NCBI GenBank assembly: GCA_010206265.1
Contig: VIQV01000007.1
Location: forward strand, 28,840 to 92,839
DNA from: Lachnospiraceae bacterium MD329
Lineage (GTDB): Bacteria; Bacillota; Clostridia; UBA1381
Direction of reading: 5' to 3'
DNA length: 64,000 bases
Shown: positions 47,540 through 56,611 of the stretch, one piece after another
How the letters are laid out: each line of letters begins with the position of its first letter
Numbering within the stretch: position 1 is the first letter of the stretch
Notes under the pieces: generated by a model
Told to the model about the DNA's origin: nothing
The model's database searches: none
Seen by the model: only the letters and a program-made list of their open reading frames with translations
Translations under genes and position numbers: made by a program

Positions 47540-47813
47540 AAATTCATTGATAAATCGATTTTGGATTCATAACAGCTCTTTTTGAACAGGGCAGTATAAC
47601 TATTTAAATCTGAATTTATCAAAAGAATTTTAAAGTTTTCACAAAACAAAATTTGTTTATGACTTGTTCGGGTGCGGCTGGCTGTATAAGTATGCAGCAG
47701 CCTGAATGAGTTTTAAAATGCGGTACTGCAGATATAGTGCGCGGTACTGATTAAAAACAACAACACTATAAAAAATTTTTTGATGATATCTTTTAATGGA
47801 GGTGTAGAAAAGT
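47540..47813 (+). promoter_or_regulatory. Intergenic leader before the alpha operon (no gene)
   Basis: These 274 bases hold no gene. GGCTG/CAGCC encloses a GTATAAGTATGC arm (about 47678-47711), and GCGGTACTG occurs twice (about 47728 and 47750). In E. coli and B. subtilis S4 represses rpsD-containing mRNA through a leader structure. Since S4 is in this operon, the stretch is a plausible S4 target. I see no consensus match and no strong promoter. Confidence 0.35.
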
Positions 47814-48182
47814 ATGGCAAGAATAGCAGGTGTTGACTTACCAAGAGAAAAGAGAGTAGAAGTTGGTCTTACCTATATATATGGCATTGGACTGAAAAGT
47901 TCACAGAAAATTCTTTCCAAGACAGGTGTAAATCCTGACACAAGAGTAAAGGACCTTACCGAGGCTGATGTAAGTAAGCTAAGAGAAGTAATTGACGCTG
48001 AGTATACAGTTGAAGGTGATTTAAGACGTCAGTTGGCTCTTGATATTAAGAGACTTATGGAAATAGGATGCTACAGAGGTATCCGTCACAGAAAGGGTCT
48101 TCCGGTAAGAGGACAGAACACAAAGAACAATGCAAGAACCCGTAAGGGCCCTGCAAGAACAATAGCAGGTAAGAAGAAATAA
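47814..48182 (+). CDS. rpsM: 30S ribosomal protein S13
   Basis: 122 residues ([50 protein letters not shown]). It forms bridges in the 30S head. AATGGAGGTG ribosome site. Confidence 0.98.
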   Translation: MARIAGVDLPREKRVEVGLTYIYGIGLKSSQKILSKTGVNPDTRVKDLTEADVSKLREVIDAEYTVEGDLRRQLALDIKRLMEIGCYRGIRHRKGLPVRGQNTKNNARTRKGPARTIAGKKK

Positions 48183-48199
48183 AGGAGGGACTAAGCTAA

Positions 48200-48598
48200 A
48201 TGGCAAAGGTAGCAAAGAAAACTACGCGTACACGTCGTCGCGATAGAAAGAATATTGAAAAAGGCGCGGCTCATATCCGTTCAACCTTCAATAATACTAT
48301 AGTTACAATTACAGATACAGCAGGTAACGCTATATCTTGGGCAAGTGCCGGTGGTTTAGGTTTCCGCGGCTCAAGAAAGAGCACTCCGTATGCTGCTCAG
48401 TCAGCTGCTGAAACAGCGGCTAAAGCAGCCATGGACCACGGTATGAAAACAGTTGAGGTTTACGTTAAGGGTCCCGGTGCGGGCAGAGAAGCTGCAATCA
48501 GAGCATTGCAGGCAACTGGTCTTGACGTTACAATGATTAAGGACGTAACTCCTATTCCTCATAACGGATGCAGACCGCCGAAGAGAAGAAGAGTCTGA
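48200..48598 (+). CDS. rpsK: 30S ribosomal protein S11
   Basis: 132 residues ([56 protein letters not shown]). Platform protein near the Shine-Dalgarno helix. Confidence 0.98.
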   Translation: MAKVAKKTTRTRRRDRKNIEKGAAHIRSTFNNTIVTITDTAGNAISWASAGGLGFRGSRKSTPYAAQSAAETAAKAAMDHGMKTVEVYVKGPGAGREAAIRALQATGLDVTMIKDVTPIPHNGCRPPKRRRV

Positions 48599-48631
48599 TT
48601 TGTAATTAAGTGTGAAGGAGGAAAAATAACT

Positions 48632-49225
48632 ATGGCAATAAACAGACAACCTGTATTAAAAAGATGCAAAACTTTAGGCATTAATCCTGCAACAATGGGA
48701 ATTGATAAGTCATCAAACAGAAACCCTAAGCAGGGCAGAAAAAAGCAGTCAGAATACGGCTTGCAGCTTAATGAAAAGCAAAAGGTTAAGTTTATATACG
48801 GCGTGCTTGAGAAACAGTTCAGAAAGTATTATGTTATGGCAACCAAAAAACAGGGCATTACAGGTGAAATGCTACTTCAGATTTTGGAGTCAAGACTTGA
48901 CAACGTTGTTTTCAGATTGGGTTTAGCTAATACAAGACGTGAGGCAAGACAAATCGTTAATCACGGACATATCACAGTAAACGGTCAGAAGGTTGACATT
49001 CCGTCATATCTTGTAAAGCCGGGTGAAGTAATAGCAGTAAGGGAAAAGAGTAAGAACTCTGTAAGAATAAAGGAAATCGTTGAAACAAATGCAACAAGAG
49101 TAGTTCCTAAGTGGCTTTCGATGGACAAGAACACACTTACAGGCAAGGTTGTAACTTTGGCTGCAAGAGATGACATCGACTATGAGGTTGAGGAACATCT
49201 TATCGTCGAGCTTTATTCTAAATAA
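48632..49225 (+). CDS. rpsD: 30S ribosomal protein S4
   Basis: 197 residues with the S4 RNA-binding domain ([34 protein letters not shown]). It lacks the N-terminal zinc cluster and so is the C-minus form common in Firmicutes. Assembly initiator and likely regulator of this operon. An AGCAATTACG/CGTAATTGC hairpin follows in the gap before rpoA. Confidence 0.97.
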   Translation: MAINRQPVLKRCKTLGINPATMGIDKSSNRNPKQGRKKQSEYGLQLNEKQKVKFIYGVLEKQFRKYYVMATKKQGITGEMLLQILESRLDNVVFRLGLANTRREARQIVNHGHITVNGQKVDIPSYLVKPGEVIAVREKSKNSVRIKEIVETNATRVVPKWLSMDKNTLTGKVVTLAARDDIDYEVEEHLIVELYSK

Positions 49226-49327
49226 TTATATGTTACCCTCGGTAAGTGGATATATATATGTTGTTACGAGCAATTACGGAGCGGCGGTGTTTCGTAATTG
49301 CCTCAGATTAAAAAGGAGGGTTCTGAA

Positions 49328-50278
49328 ATGATAGAAATGGAAAAGCCTAATATAGAATGTGTTGATATGAGTGAGGACGGCAAATACGGAAAATTTGTTG
49401 TATCACCGCTTGAGCGTGGCTATGGTACTACGCTTGGAAATTCTTTACGCAGAATTTTACTTTCATCATTGCCCGGAGCTGCTGCTACTTCAATAAAAAT
49501 TGAGGGTGTACAGCACGAGTTTTCAACTATGCCCGGAGTTACGGAAGATGTTACAGAACTAATTTTGAACATAAAAAAGCTCGCCCTGAAAATTCACGGC
49601 GACCTTCCAAAGACTGTTTACATTGAGGCAAAGGGTGCACAGGAGATTACTGCGGGTGATATAAAGCGTGATGATGATGTAGAGATTATAAATCCTGATT
49701 TGCATATCGCAACGCTTAATGAAGATGCCAATTTGTATGTGGAAATTACTCTCTCAAAAGGCAGAGGCTATGTGAGCGCAGAAAAGAATAAACAGGCAAT
49801 GCAGCCGATTATCGGTGTGATTCCGGTGGATTCTATATATACTCCTGTAACAAAGGTTAATTATACTGTTGAAAATACTCATATAGGTCAGTACACAGAC
49901 AGAGAGGAATTAGCGATTGAGCTATGGACAAACGGTACTATTAAACCGGATGAAGCTGTATCATTGGCAGCTAAGATTATGAATGATATTCTTTTATTGT
50001 TTGTTGACCTTTCAGACGATGCTAAGAATACTGAAATCATTGTTGAAAAGGAAGAGAACAAGAAAGAAAAGGTTCTTGAAATGACAATTGAAGAGCTTGA
50101 TTTGTCAGTACGTTCATATAACTGCTTAAAGCGTGCCGGAATTAATACTGTTGAAGACCTTACCAACAAGTCCGAAGAGGATATGATGAAGGTAAGAAAT
50201 CTTGGCAGAAAGTCGCTTGAAGAAGTCATAAACAAATTAAATGGTTTAGGTCTTTACCTTAAAAGAGAAGAAGATTAA
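49328..50278 (+). CDS. rpoA: RNA polymerase alpha subunit
   Basis: 316 residues from the ATG at 49328 (AAGGAGGG). The N-terminal dimerisation domain ([22 protein letters not shown]) and the C-terminal helix-hairpin-helix domain ([31 protein letters not shown]) are intact. It scaffolds the polymerase and contacts UP elements. Confidence 0.98.
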   Translation: MIEMEKPNIECVDMSEDGKYGKFVVSPLERGYGTTLGNSLRRILLSSLPGAAATSIKIEGVQHEFSTMPGVTEDVTELILNIKKLALKIHGDLPKTVYIEAKGAQEITAGDIKRDDDVEIINPDLHIATLNEDANLYVEITLSKGRGYVSAEKNKQAMQPIIGVIPVDSIYTPVTKVNYTVENTHIGQYTDREELAIELWTNGTIKPDEAVSLAAKIMNDILLLFVDLSDDAKNTEIIVEKEENKKEKVLEMTIEELDLSVRSYNCLKRAGINTVEDLTNKSEEDMMKVRNLGRKSLEEVINKLNGLGLYLKREED

Positions 50279-50294
50279 ATAGGAGGTAACGGTT

Positions 50295-50639
50295 ATGCCG
50301 GGAACAAGAAAGTTAAATCGCCCAACAGACCAGAGAAAAGAAATGCTTCGCAATCTTGTGACAAGCTTTTTGGAAACGGGCAGAATTGAAACTACCTTGA
50401 CAAGAGCAAAAGAAACTCAGAGCTTAGCTGAAAAGATGATTACTCTTGGCAAGACAAATACATTGCATTCTCGTCGTCAGGCGTTGGAGTTTATTACAAA
50501 GGAAGACGTTGTAACAAAGGTGTTTTCTGAAATTGCTCCTAAGTACGCTGAAAGAAACGGCGGATATACAAGAATTTATCAGTTAGGTCCGCGTCGCGGT
50601 GACAGCGCACCTATGGCTATTCTTGAATTGGTAGACTAA
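50295..50639 (+). CDS. rplQ: 50S ribosomal protein L17
   Basis: 114 residues ([58 protein letters not shown]). Last gene of the alpha operon, directly after rpoA, then a terminator. The ecfA-type genes that often follow in Firmicutes are absent. Confidence 0.98.
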   Translation: MPGTRKLNRPTDQRKEMLRNLVTSFLETGRIETTLTRAKETQSLAEKMITLGKTNTLHSRRQALEFITKEDVVTKVFSEIAPKYAERNGGYTRIYQLGPRRGDSAPMAILELVD

Positions 50640-50664
50640 TTCTGAAGGCTGTGCTAAACAGCAT

Positions 50665-50716
50665 AAAAACACGGCGATATGTCAATCTATTAGATGATAT
50701 ATTGCCGTGTTTTTTT
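50665..50716 (+). terminator. Terminator of the ribosomal superoperon
   Basis: AAAAACACGGCGATAT pairs with ATATTGCCGTGTTTTT (one G-U), followed by a T-tract. Confidence 0.88.
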
Positions 50717-50726
50717 ATATATTGGA

Positions 50727-50756
50727 TTTACATTTATGATTGGTGTATGATATAAT
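50727..50756 (+). promoter_or_regulatory. Promoter of the structured RNA at 50763-50964
   Basis: TTTACA, 18-base spacer, TATAAT, immediately after the rplQ terminator and followed by no long reading frame. Confidence 0.72.
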
Positions 50757-50762
50757 TATTTA

Positions 50763-50964
50763 GAAATTTAATATATAGAGGTGACTAATTTGACTATTAG
50801 ACAGGAGCGAGAGTGACCAGTTGAGTTTGTTTGACCCACAGGACCCGTTTACGGGTAGTAAGTAATAAATGCATGACTGGCAGGTCAACAAAAAACGCAC
50901 TTGTGCGTAGCCAGTAATATTAGGGCTATGCCCGAAAATGAAATACCCCCCGTTATACGGGGGG
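50763..50964 (+). ncRNA. Structured small RNA candidate with two micro-ORFs
   Basis: A consensus promoter, about 200 bases and an intrinsic-terminator-like hairpin define an independent transcript. ACTGGC/GCCAGT encloses ACGCAC/GTGCGT (about 50874-50922). CCCGTTTACGGG folds locally, and TTGTTTGACC can pair with GGTCAACAA as an alternative. A GAGGTGA site precedes a TTG-started 8-codon frame (MTIRQERE), and a second TTG frame reads MSLFDPQDPFTGSK with tandem stops. I cannot assign a known RNA family. Confidence 0.55.
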
Positions 50965-50970
50965 ATATTT
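50943..50970. terminator. Bidirectional terminator
   Basis: CCCCCCGT/ACGGGGGG stem with loop TAT and A/T-rich flanks. It ends the structured RNA on the plus strand and yifB on the minus strand. Confidence 0.8.
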
Positions 50971-50971
50971 A

Positions 50972-52501
50972 TTATTCAAAATATTTTCTGTCAAGACTGC
51001 GGTATTGGATTGCCTCGGCAATATGTGCCGTGGTGATACGCTCAGATTGTTCAAGGTCGGCGATAGTTCGGGCTACCTTTAAAATTCTGCTGTGCGCTCG
51101 TGCACTTAATCCAAGATTATCAAAGGCAGCTTTTAAAATTGCATTCTCTTCTGTTCCGAGCGGACAGAATTTTTGCAGCATACCTGCGTCAAGCTGTGAA
51201 TTGGAATAAATATTTAAGTTCTTATAACGTTCAAGCTGAATTTTACGCGTACGGTTTACACGCTTTTTTATTTCAGCGCTTGTTTCGGATTTTTCGGTTG
51301 AGCTTAAATCCTTGTAATCAACATTAGAAACCTCTACCTGAATATCTATTCTGTCTAAAAGCGGTCCTGAAATTTTACTGCGATATTTATTGACTTGTAA
51401 AGGTGAACAAGTACACTGATGTCTGCTGTCACCGAAATAACCGCATTTGCACGGATTCATACTGGCAATGAGCATTATATTGCAGGGGTATGTAAGTGTT
51501 GCTTTAACGCGAGTTATTGTCACTTTGCCGTCTTCAAGCGGTTGACGCAGTATTTCAAGTGAATCCCTGTGAAATTCAGGTAGTTCATCAAGGAACAGTA
51601 TACCGTTATGAGCAAGAGATAATTCTCCGGGACGTGGAGTGGAACCGCCGCCTGACAGTCCTGAAGAAGATATGGTATGGTGAGGACTGCGGAAAGGTCT
51701 GTGTGTAATCAATGGTTCGTCTTTAGTCAGCAATCCTGCAATTGAATGTATTTTTGTGACTTCAAGCGCTTCATCAAATGTAAGGTCGGGAAGTATGCCC
51801 GGCATACGCTGTGCAAGCATAGTTTTGCCGGTACCCGGACTGCCTATGAGCAGTATATTATGATTGCCTGCCGCTGCTATTTCAAGGGCGCGCTTTACAT
51901 TTTCCTGACCTTTTACATCGCAGAAGTCAAGCGTATTTATTGTTGCTGAAAAGTAGTCATCAAGATTAACTTTGTGCGGAAGTATTTTGCTGCTATCATT
52001 TAAATGTTTGCATAGATTGCTTAATGAGGAAACGGGGAATATATTTATTTCTTCAATGACAGCTGCCTCGTCAGCATTTTGTTCAGGAACAAATACATTT
52101 TTAAATCCTTGTTTGTATGCTGAAATTGTAAGAGGAAGTATTCCGTGTATAGGCTGTATTGAACCGTCAAGTGATAATTCGCCAAAGAAAGCGTATTTAT
52201 CTAAATCACCTGCACAGAGCTGTTCTGTTGCTGTCAGTATGGACAATGCCATAGGTAAATCATAGCCTGAACCTGCTTTCCGCTGTGATGCGGGAGCAAG
52301 ATTGATTATGATACGTTTGGCAGGAAATTGAAATCCTGAATTTTTAATGGCTGAGCGTATACGTTCTTTAGCCTCTTTTACTGTAGCATCGGGAAGTCCT
52401 ACTATATCAAAATTCGGCATACCGTTTGAAATATCAGTTTCTACGCATACAGGGAAACCATCAATGCCGTTTAGACCGCAGGAGTAGATATGTGATAACA
52501 T
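50972..52501 (-). CDS. YifB/ComM-family AAA+ ATPase (Mg chelatase-like)
   Basis: From the ATG at 52501 (site GAGGTGA) the product is 509 residues. The N-terminal Lon-like ChlI domain (about 1-165), AAA core with Walker A GSPGTGKT and Mg-chelatase C-terminal domain (CSPLQVNKYRSKISGPLLDRIDIQ) are present. ComM is a helicase that extends branch migration in natural transformation. A role in recombination is likely here. Confidence 0.93.
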   Translation of the reverse strand: MLSHIYSCGLNGIDGFPVCVETDISNGMPNFDIVGLPDATVKEAKERIRSAIKNSGFQFPAKRIIINLAPASQRKAGSGYDLPMALSILTATEQLCAGDLDKYAFFGELSLDGSIQPIHGILPLTISAYKQGFKNVFVPEQNADEAAVIEEINIFPVSSLSNLCKHLNDSSKILPHKVNLDDYFSATINTLDFCDVKGQENVKRALEIAAAGNHNILLIGSPGTGKTMLAQRMPGILPDLTFDEALEVTKIHSIAGLLTKDEPLITHRPFRSPHHTISSSGLSGGGSTPRPGELSLAHNGILFLDELPEFHRDSLEILRQPLEDGKVTITRVKATLTYPCNIMLIASMNPCKCGYFGDSRHQCTCSPLQVNKYRSKISGPLLDRIDIQVEVSNVDYKDLSSTEKSETSAEIKKRVNRTRKIQLERYKNLNIYSNSQLDAGMLQKFCPLGTEENAILKAAFDNLGLSARAHSRILKVARTIADLEQSERITTAHIAEAIQYRSLDRKYFE

Positions 52502-52505
52502 AAAT

Positions 52506-53006
52506 TCACCTCGATTTCTTTTTTTTACGTCGGAAAACAAATTTCATTGCAATAAATGTAACGGGTGTTCCCAGAACAGCCGCAAAAATGTATGCAATGG
52601 TTGTCCTCCAATTGAGTAGTGTAAAAATAAATACCATAAGGTATTGAAATATAAAGTTCGGAATATAACTGATTGGGAATTTGAGAAGGTTTTTCCAAGT
52701 TGGTTTTTGATGAAAAGTAAATTTCGAGTTAAGGAAAAACGATGTTATAAGACTAACGATATAACCTATAATAAAGTTTAGTCTTGTATTTATGATAAAA
52801 ATTGATACTGCGCTTTGTGGTGATAGTATCAGATTTGTTATAATGTCAAGCAGTGTGGCGGTGATAACCAAAATTGCGGTGTTTATAATACCCATAAACA
52901 TAAAGATGAAAAACTGAAGCGTTAAAAACGGACGTATCGCACGCATTGTTTGCGGTGAAACGTGGCAACTCAGCCAAACACGCAGTCTGGATAACATATG
53001 CGCCAT
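52506..53006 (-). CDS. GtrA-like family membrane protein
   Basis: 166 residues with four membrane helices and FLTLQFFIFMFMGIINTAIL at the start and YIVSLITSFFLNSKFTFH in the middle, typical of GtrA/DPMS-linked proteins. They are thought to flip lipid-linked sugars or assist glycosyltransferases. It lies four bases upstream of yifB, so it is probably co-transcribed. Confidence 0.87.
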   Translation of the reverse strand: MAHMLSRLRVWLSCHVSPQTMRAIRPFLTLQFFIFMFMGIINTAILVITATLLDIITNLILSPQSAVSIFIINTRLNFIIGYIVSLITSFFLNSKFTFHQKPTWKNLLKFPISYIPNFIFQYLMVFIFTLLNWRTTIAYIFAAVLGTPVTFIAMKFVFRRKKKKSR

Positions 53007-53192
53007 ATTTTATCATCTCCTTATCAGTATGGTTATATTATATACCAAACAGGCAATAAAAACAATAGAAAATAAATTTTAAGATATAATTTGCCGCAAT
53101 TTGGCGAAAGGTTTTTAATGAAAATACTTGACAGCATTGTATTTTTATGTTATAATAATAAAGTACTTTTGAGATGCGTGAATTAAATATAT

Positions 53193-53270
<78 letters not shown>

Positions 53271-53275
<5 letters not shown>

Positions 53276-53307
53276 ACCTCACAGCTAAGCGGCTTGTGAG
53301 GTTTTTT
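53271..53307 (+). terminator. Terminator after the tRNA
   Basis: CCTCACA/TGTGAGG stem with A6 before and T6 after. It lies just inside the element, so it replaces the native terminator, which is probably the hairpin now after attR. Confidence 0.85.
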
Positions 53308-53338
53308 GTATTTATTTTGCAATCAATATTTATAACTC

Positions 53339-53361
53339 TTCCCCTTTGATTTCCCCTTTAA
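53339..53361. repeat. Left end repeat, possible integrase arm site
   Basis: A 23-base stretch built of two TTCCCCTTT units recurs at 59973-59995 with one mismatch, in the same orientation near the other end of the element. Confidence 0.6.
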
Positions 53362-53370
53362 GGGTCAGTT

Positions 53371-53694
53371 TTAAATTCCTATGTCAATAGCAATACCTTG
53401 TATAAATTTTCTCTTTCTTTCGTAAAACTCATTCCGAGAAATTGTCGGCAAGTTCCATACCTCATACGGGTATTCTTTTGAATTTAATATACTTTCCCAT
53501 ATGGCGGCGGCAACTTTCTGTCGAACATCTTCGTTTATCACGTCACAAGCTATCAATAATTTGTTCTTATCAATAGCTCGTGTAACTATGTTATGTAATT
53601 CGTTTTCACTTTTTGTATACTGCGTGTATAATTTACAAAAATTTATTGTTATGTTTCTTCTGACTGTATCAAGTTTGTATTTTGTTTGTGACAT
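53371..53694 (-). CDS. Hypothetical protein of the element (107 aa)
   Basis: I do not recognise the family. The 107-residue chain is mixed helical and soluble, with RRNITINFCKLYTQYTKSENELH and a C-terminal YERKRKFIQGIAIDIG. It is the gene closest to attL on the minus strand and likely ends the xis-rep-recombinase transcript. Confidence 0.6.
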   Translation of the reverse strand: MSQTKYKLDTVRRNITINFCKLYTQYTKSENELHNIVTRAIDKNKLLIACDVINEDVRQKVAAAIWESILNSKEYPYEVWNLPTISRNEFYERKRKFIQGIAIDIGI

Positions 53695-53721
53695 ATCAGT
53701 AACCCCTTTAATGCTATTATG

Positions 53722-54369
53722 TTAAACTGTAATAGTGCTATTGATTTTTTGAATATATTTATATACTGTGCTGCGTCCAATACCTAACATTTTTGAAAAT
53801 TTGCTTATAGACATTTCGCCATATTCACCATTTTGAAATTTATTATATTCCTTTATGAAAGAGCAGGGAATATCAGAACGGGGTCTGCCGAGAGTGTGTC
53901 CTTTTTCTTTAGCCGCTGCTAAACCTTGATTTATTCGGTTTACAGTCTTTTCGCGTTCCTGTTGTGCCATATGTGCCTTTAAGGTAATAACAATATCAAT
54001 AATCATATTATATAAGCTGTCATTGTTTGAATTGCCCCAATCGTTCATATACGGAACATCAAGCGCAACAACTCTAATTCCCATAGATTTAAGTCTTTTT
54101 AATTCACTTATAACATCATCTGCATTACGTCCTATGCGGTCTATGTCGGTTATAATTAAAGTGTCACCACGTGTAAAGTGATTATACATATCGTTATATA
54201 AAGGTCTGTTTTCAGCGGATACAGTGCCGCTAATCGTTTCATTTATCCATTTATCAATGGTAAAGCCGTTTTCATTTGCATATGTCTGAATAGACAATTG
54301 TTGTCTATCGTGTTTTTGTGTTTTTTTGTTTGTAGATATTCTTGTATATGCGAAATTCATTTTTTTCAC
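53722..54369 (-). CDS. Serine recombinase (resolvase/invertase family)
   Basis: 215 residues with the resolvase catalytic domain: nucleophile Ser12 in AYTRISTNKKTQ, then LIITDIDRIGRNADDVISELKRL, then LGRPRSD and a C-terminal HTH (ISKFSKMLGIGRSTVYKYI). It is a small resolvase/invertase, not a large integrase, so it more likely resolves multimers or inverts DNA than integrates the element. Confidence 0.92.
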   Translation of the reverse strand: MKKMNFAYTRISTNKKTQKHDRQQLSIQTYANENGFTIDKWINETISGTVSAENRPLYNDMYNHFTRGDTLIITDIDRIGRNADDVISELKRLKSMGIRVVALDVPYMNDWGNSNNDSLYNMIIDIVITLKAHMAQQEREKTVNRINQGLAAAKEKGHTLGRPRSDIPCSFIKEYNKFQNGEYGEMSISKFSKMLGIGRSTVYKYIQKINSTITV

Positions 54370-54489
54370 TCCTTTATATGTCTATGAAATTATATACTTT
54401 ATTTTTGTAGATATTATGTGCTTTTTATCGTGGATTTTATTGATAATATAGATGTCCTCAAAAACATTTGATTTTATAGACAGTATTTT

Positions 54490-55191
54490 TTAATAGTCTA
54501 AATTGCCGCCGCCTGTTTCATAATAACGATATTTCAAAATGTTTTCTTCTGTAAAATGATTGATATTGCCGTTAGTGTTGACATTATTAAAAAAAGAGAT
54601 TATCATATCATTCCATAAATCTAAATCTATTGTTATATTGTATTTGTCAATGAAACTATGTATTTTTGATTTGATATTGTGTACTGCAGGTTTGTTTAGT
54701 TGTGGATGCGGTTTTTTGTAATGTGTTAAATATGCCTTAAAATACATATCAATTAAATCATCAATATGTGTGTCTGTGTTGATGTCAACCCTGACATCAG
54801 CACCATTGTTATTCTTAATTATGTTATTCTTAATTATGTTATTATTTAATAGGGTGCGATTTCCCGAGATAGGTTTATCCAAGATAGGGTTTTCTAACAT
54901 AGGTGTTTCAAATACATTATATTCATATTCTTTAAATTGCCCCTTGTCATTTCTTTTTCTGTTTCGTGTTATGTAGCCAAACTGTATTAACTCTTGTACG
55001 CCACTTCTTAATGATGTGATTTTGTCTGAGGTGTGCCTTACAAGTTCTTTTTCGTAAAATTGCCAACCGTCAGGATAAGAGAACATAAGGCTTAACAGTC
55101 CTTTTGATTTTAAACTCAACCTACTATCATTTAAAAAGCCTTTATCTAATACTACAAAATTACTTTTTTTATGTGTTCTAAATGTACCCAT
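54490..55191 (-). CDS. Replication-initiator-like winged-helix protein
   Basis: From the ATG at 55191 (site GGAG) the product is 233 residues. It opens FRTHKKSNFVVLDKGFLNDSRLSLKSKGLLSLMFSYPDGW, a helix-turn-helix pattern seen in phage and plasmid replication proteins, and has a DnaD-like C-terminal part. Codons near residue 120 contain tandem 15-base repeats (54809-54840) that could act as iterons. It should act in replication of the excised element, and no primase or helicase is visible. Confidence 0.75.
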   Translation of the reverse strand: MGTFRTHKKSNFVVLDKGFLNDSRLSLKSKGLLSLMFSYPDGWQFYEKELVRHTSDKITSLRSGVQELIQFGYITRNRKRNDKGQFKEYEYNVFETPMLENPILDKPISGNRTLLNNNIIKNNIIKNNNGADVRVDINTDTHIDDLIDMYFKAYLTHYKKPHPQLNKPAVHNIKSKIHSFIDKYNITIDLDLWNDMIISFFNNVNTNGNINHFTEENILKYRYYETGGGNLDY

Positions 55192-55205
55192 TTTTTCAAC
55201 TCCAT

Positions 55206-55511
55206 TTATAATATATTGGGACAATGTGCGTTCGCACTTTCCGCCGCATTTAAAGATATTTGCATATGGTTATCAGAGAAACAAACTGAAATATATTTTT
55301 TGCTATCTAAATCTTCAATAAGCCTTTTAACGCAATTTTCAGATATTCCGTATAGATTAGCAAAATATTTATTCTCTGCAGTACAATAACCGTTTGAATT
55401 TATAAGAGCCGTTATTTCAGCGTATAACAGCTTTGCTTGTGGTAGTAAGTCAGTATCATATCTTACATTAGCAGGTATTACTGAAAAAAACTTAATTTCT
55501 TGTTCATTCAT
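55206..55511 (-). CDS. Replication-type helix-turn-helix protein (101 aa)
   Basis: The protein has the segment LPQAKLLYAEITALINSNGYCTAENKYFANLYGISENCVKRLI, the winged-helix pattern found at the N-terminus of phage/plasmid replication initiators. It starts behind AAAGGAG and ends 15 bases before the next start. It may be a short regulator, or half of an initiator split in two. Confidence 0.72.
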   Translation of the reverse strand: MNEQEIKFFSVIPANVRYDTDLLPQAKLLYAEITALINSNGYCTAENKYFANLYGISENCVKRLIEDLDSKKYISVCFSDNHMQISLNAAESANAHCPNIL

Positions 55512-55576
55512 TAAAAATTACTCCTTTCCGTATTCGAACGGCGGAACAAATTAACCTTTCCGCCGCTGTAATGTTT

Positions 55577-55789
55577 TTATGTTGTTGTCTGTACTTGTTT
55601 ATGTAACCAATTCAAAAAAGCGTCTTTAGGTATTACTATGCGTTTTCCTATGGTGATACGTGGAAACCCCTCGCTTTTAACAAGCTGATAAGCCGTAACA
55701 CTACCTACACCCATTGCCGCCGCTACATCTGAAACTTTTAGACATAGTGGTAAATCTTTTTCGTTGGTATACAACATTTTTTCTTGCAT
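55577..55789 (-). CDS. xis: Excisionase (AlpA/MerR-type HTH)
   Basis: 70 residues from the ATG at 55789 (site AAGGAAGG). LCLKVSDVAAAMGVGSVTAYQLVKSEGFPRITIGKRIVIPKDAFLNWL is the classic excisionase domain. It should direct the integrase towards excision. A CGGCGGAA/TTCCGCCG hairpin lies after it at 55538-55565. Confidence 0.9.
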   Translation of the reverse strand: MQEKMLYTNEKDLPLCLKVSDVAAAMGVGSVTAYQLVKSEGFPRITIGKRIVIPKDAFLNWLHKQVQTTT

Positions 55790-55851
55790 TGTGTTCACCT
55801 TCCTTAAAAAATAGTTGATATTATTTATAAAATTAAAATATTGTTTATATC

Positions 55852-55880
55852 ATTGTAACATATAATACAATAAAAGTCAA
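55852..55880 (-). promoter_or_regulatory. Promoter of the xis-rep transcript
   Basis: TTGACT, 17-base spacer, TACAAT on the minus strand. TTGATATTATT occurs three times in the divergent gap (about 55815, 55901 and 55918), a candidate operator for the repressor or Xis. Confidence 0.65.
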
Positions 55881-55925
55881 CAAATTAGCTATTTTTTATA
55901 TTTGATATTATTTTAGTTGATATTA

Positions 55926-55954
55926 TTGCATTTTAAATTATTTTATGTTATATT
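55926..55954 (+). promoter_or_regulatory. Promoter of the repressor-integrase transcript
   Basis: TTGCAT, 17-base spacer, TATATT, divergent from the xis promoter with the TTGATATTATT repeats between them. Confidence 0.65.
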
Positions 55955-55985
55955 AGTTATAAATAGTTAAAAAGGGGGCGGTATT

Positions 55986-56609
55986 GTGGGTATTTTTAGC
56001 AAAAGAATAAAGGAATTGAGAGAAATCAAGGGCATATCACAAAAACGTGCGGCAGAGGACTTAGAAATAAGTCCTCAAAATCTATCATACTATGAAAAGG
56101 GGCGCGACGCCGGATATGTTTTGTTAATGCGTATGGCTAAATATTATGGTGTTACAGTAGAATATTTAATAGGAGCTACCGACGCTAAGCACAGAGAAAA
56201 TGTGAATATAAATGAAGTAACAGGTTTAAATGATTTGGCTATTGATATTTTAGAGAGTTCGAAAAGGGAAAAAGGGGGTATAGCGGCAGATATTGCAAAT
56301 AGCATAATTGTATCATCAGCATTTTTAAAGCTTCAAAATGCAGTGTGGGATATGTCCCAAAGACGTGAACTAAGACAAAGAACACTAAAAATATCTGATA
56401 TTAAAGAACTTAAAATAAAAGATTTACAGGTAATGAAAAATGATGAGAGATATGCAATATTACAACTTATATTTCCTGATTATAATTTGCTTGTTTCTGC
56501 GGTGAATGAAAGAGAAATAAAGGATAATATCGACACCATAGCACAATTATTAAGTGATAAATATATACCTGAGGCAAAAAGCTTTTCGGATATAGTAAAA
56601 GGGGTGTAA
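55986..56609 (+). CDS. XRE-family repressor of the element
   Basis: 207 residues from a GTG behind AAAGGGGG. The N-terminal HTH (IKELREIKGISQKRAAEDLEISPQNLSYYEKG) is followed by a long helical C-terminal part without a LexA-type peptidase motif. It lies between the divergent promoters and integrase, the position of a CI or Stl-like master repressor. Confidence 0.88.
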   Translation: MGIFSKRIKELREIKGISQKRAAEDLEISPQNLSYYEKGRDAGYVLLMRMAKYYGVTVEYLIGATDAKHRENVNINEVTGLNDLAIDILESSKREKGGIAADIANSIIVSSAFLKLQNAVWDMSQRRELRQRTLKISDIKELKIKDLQVMKNDERYAILQLIFPDYNLLVSAVNEREIKDNIDTIAQLLSDKYIPEAKSFSDIVKGV

Positions 56610-56611
56610 TT

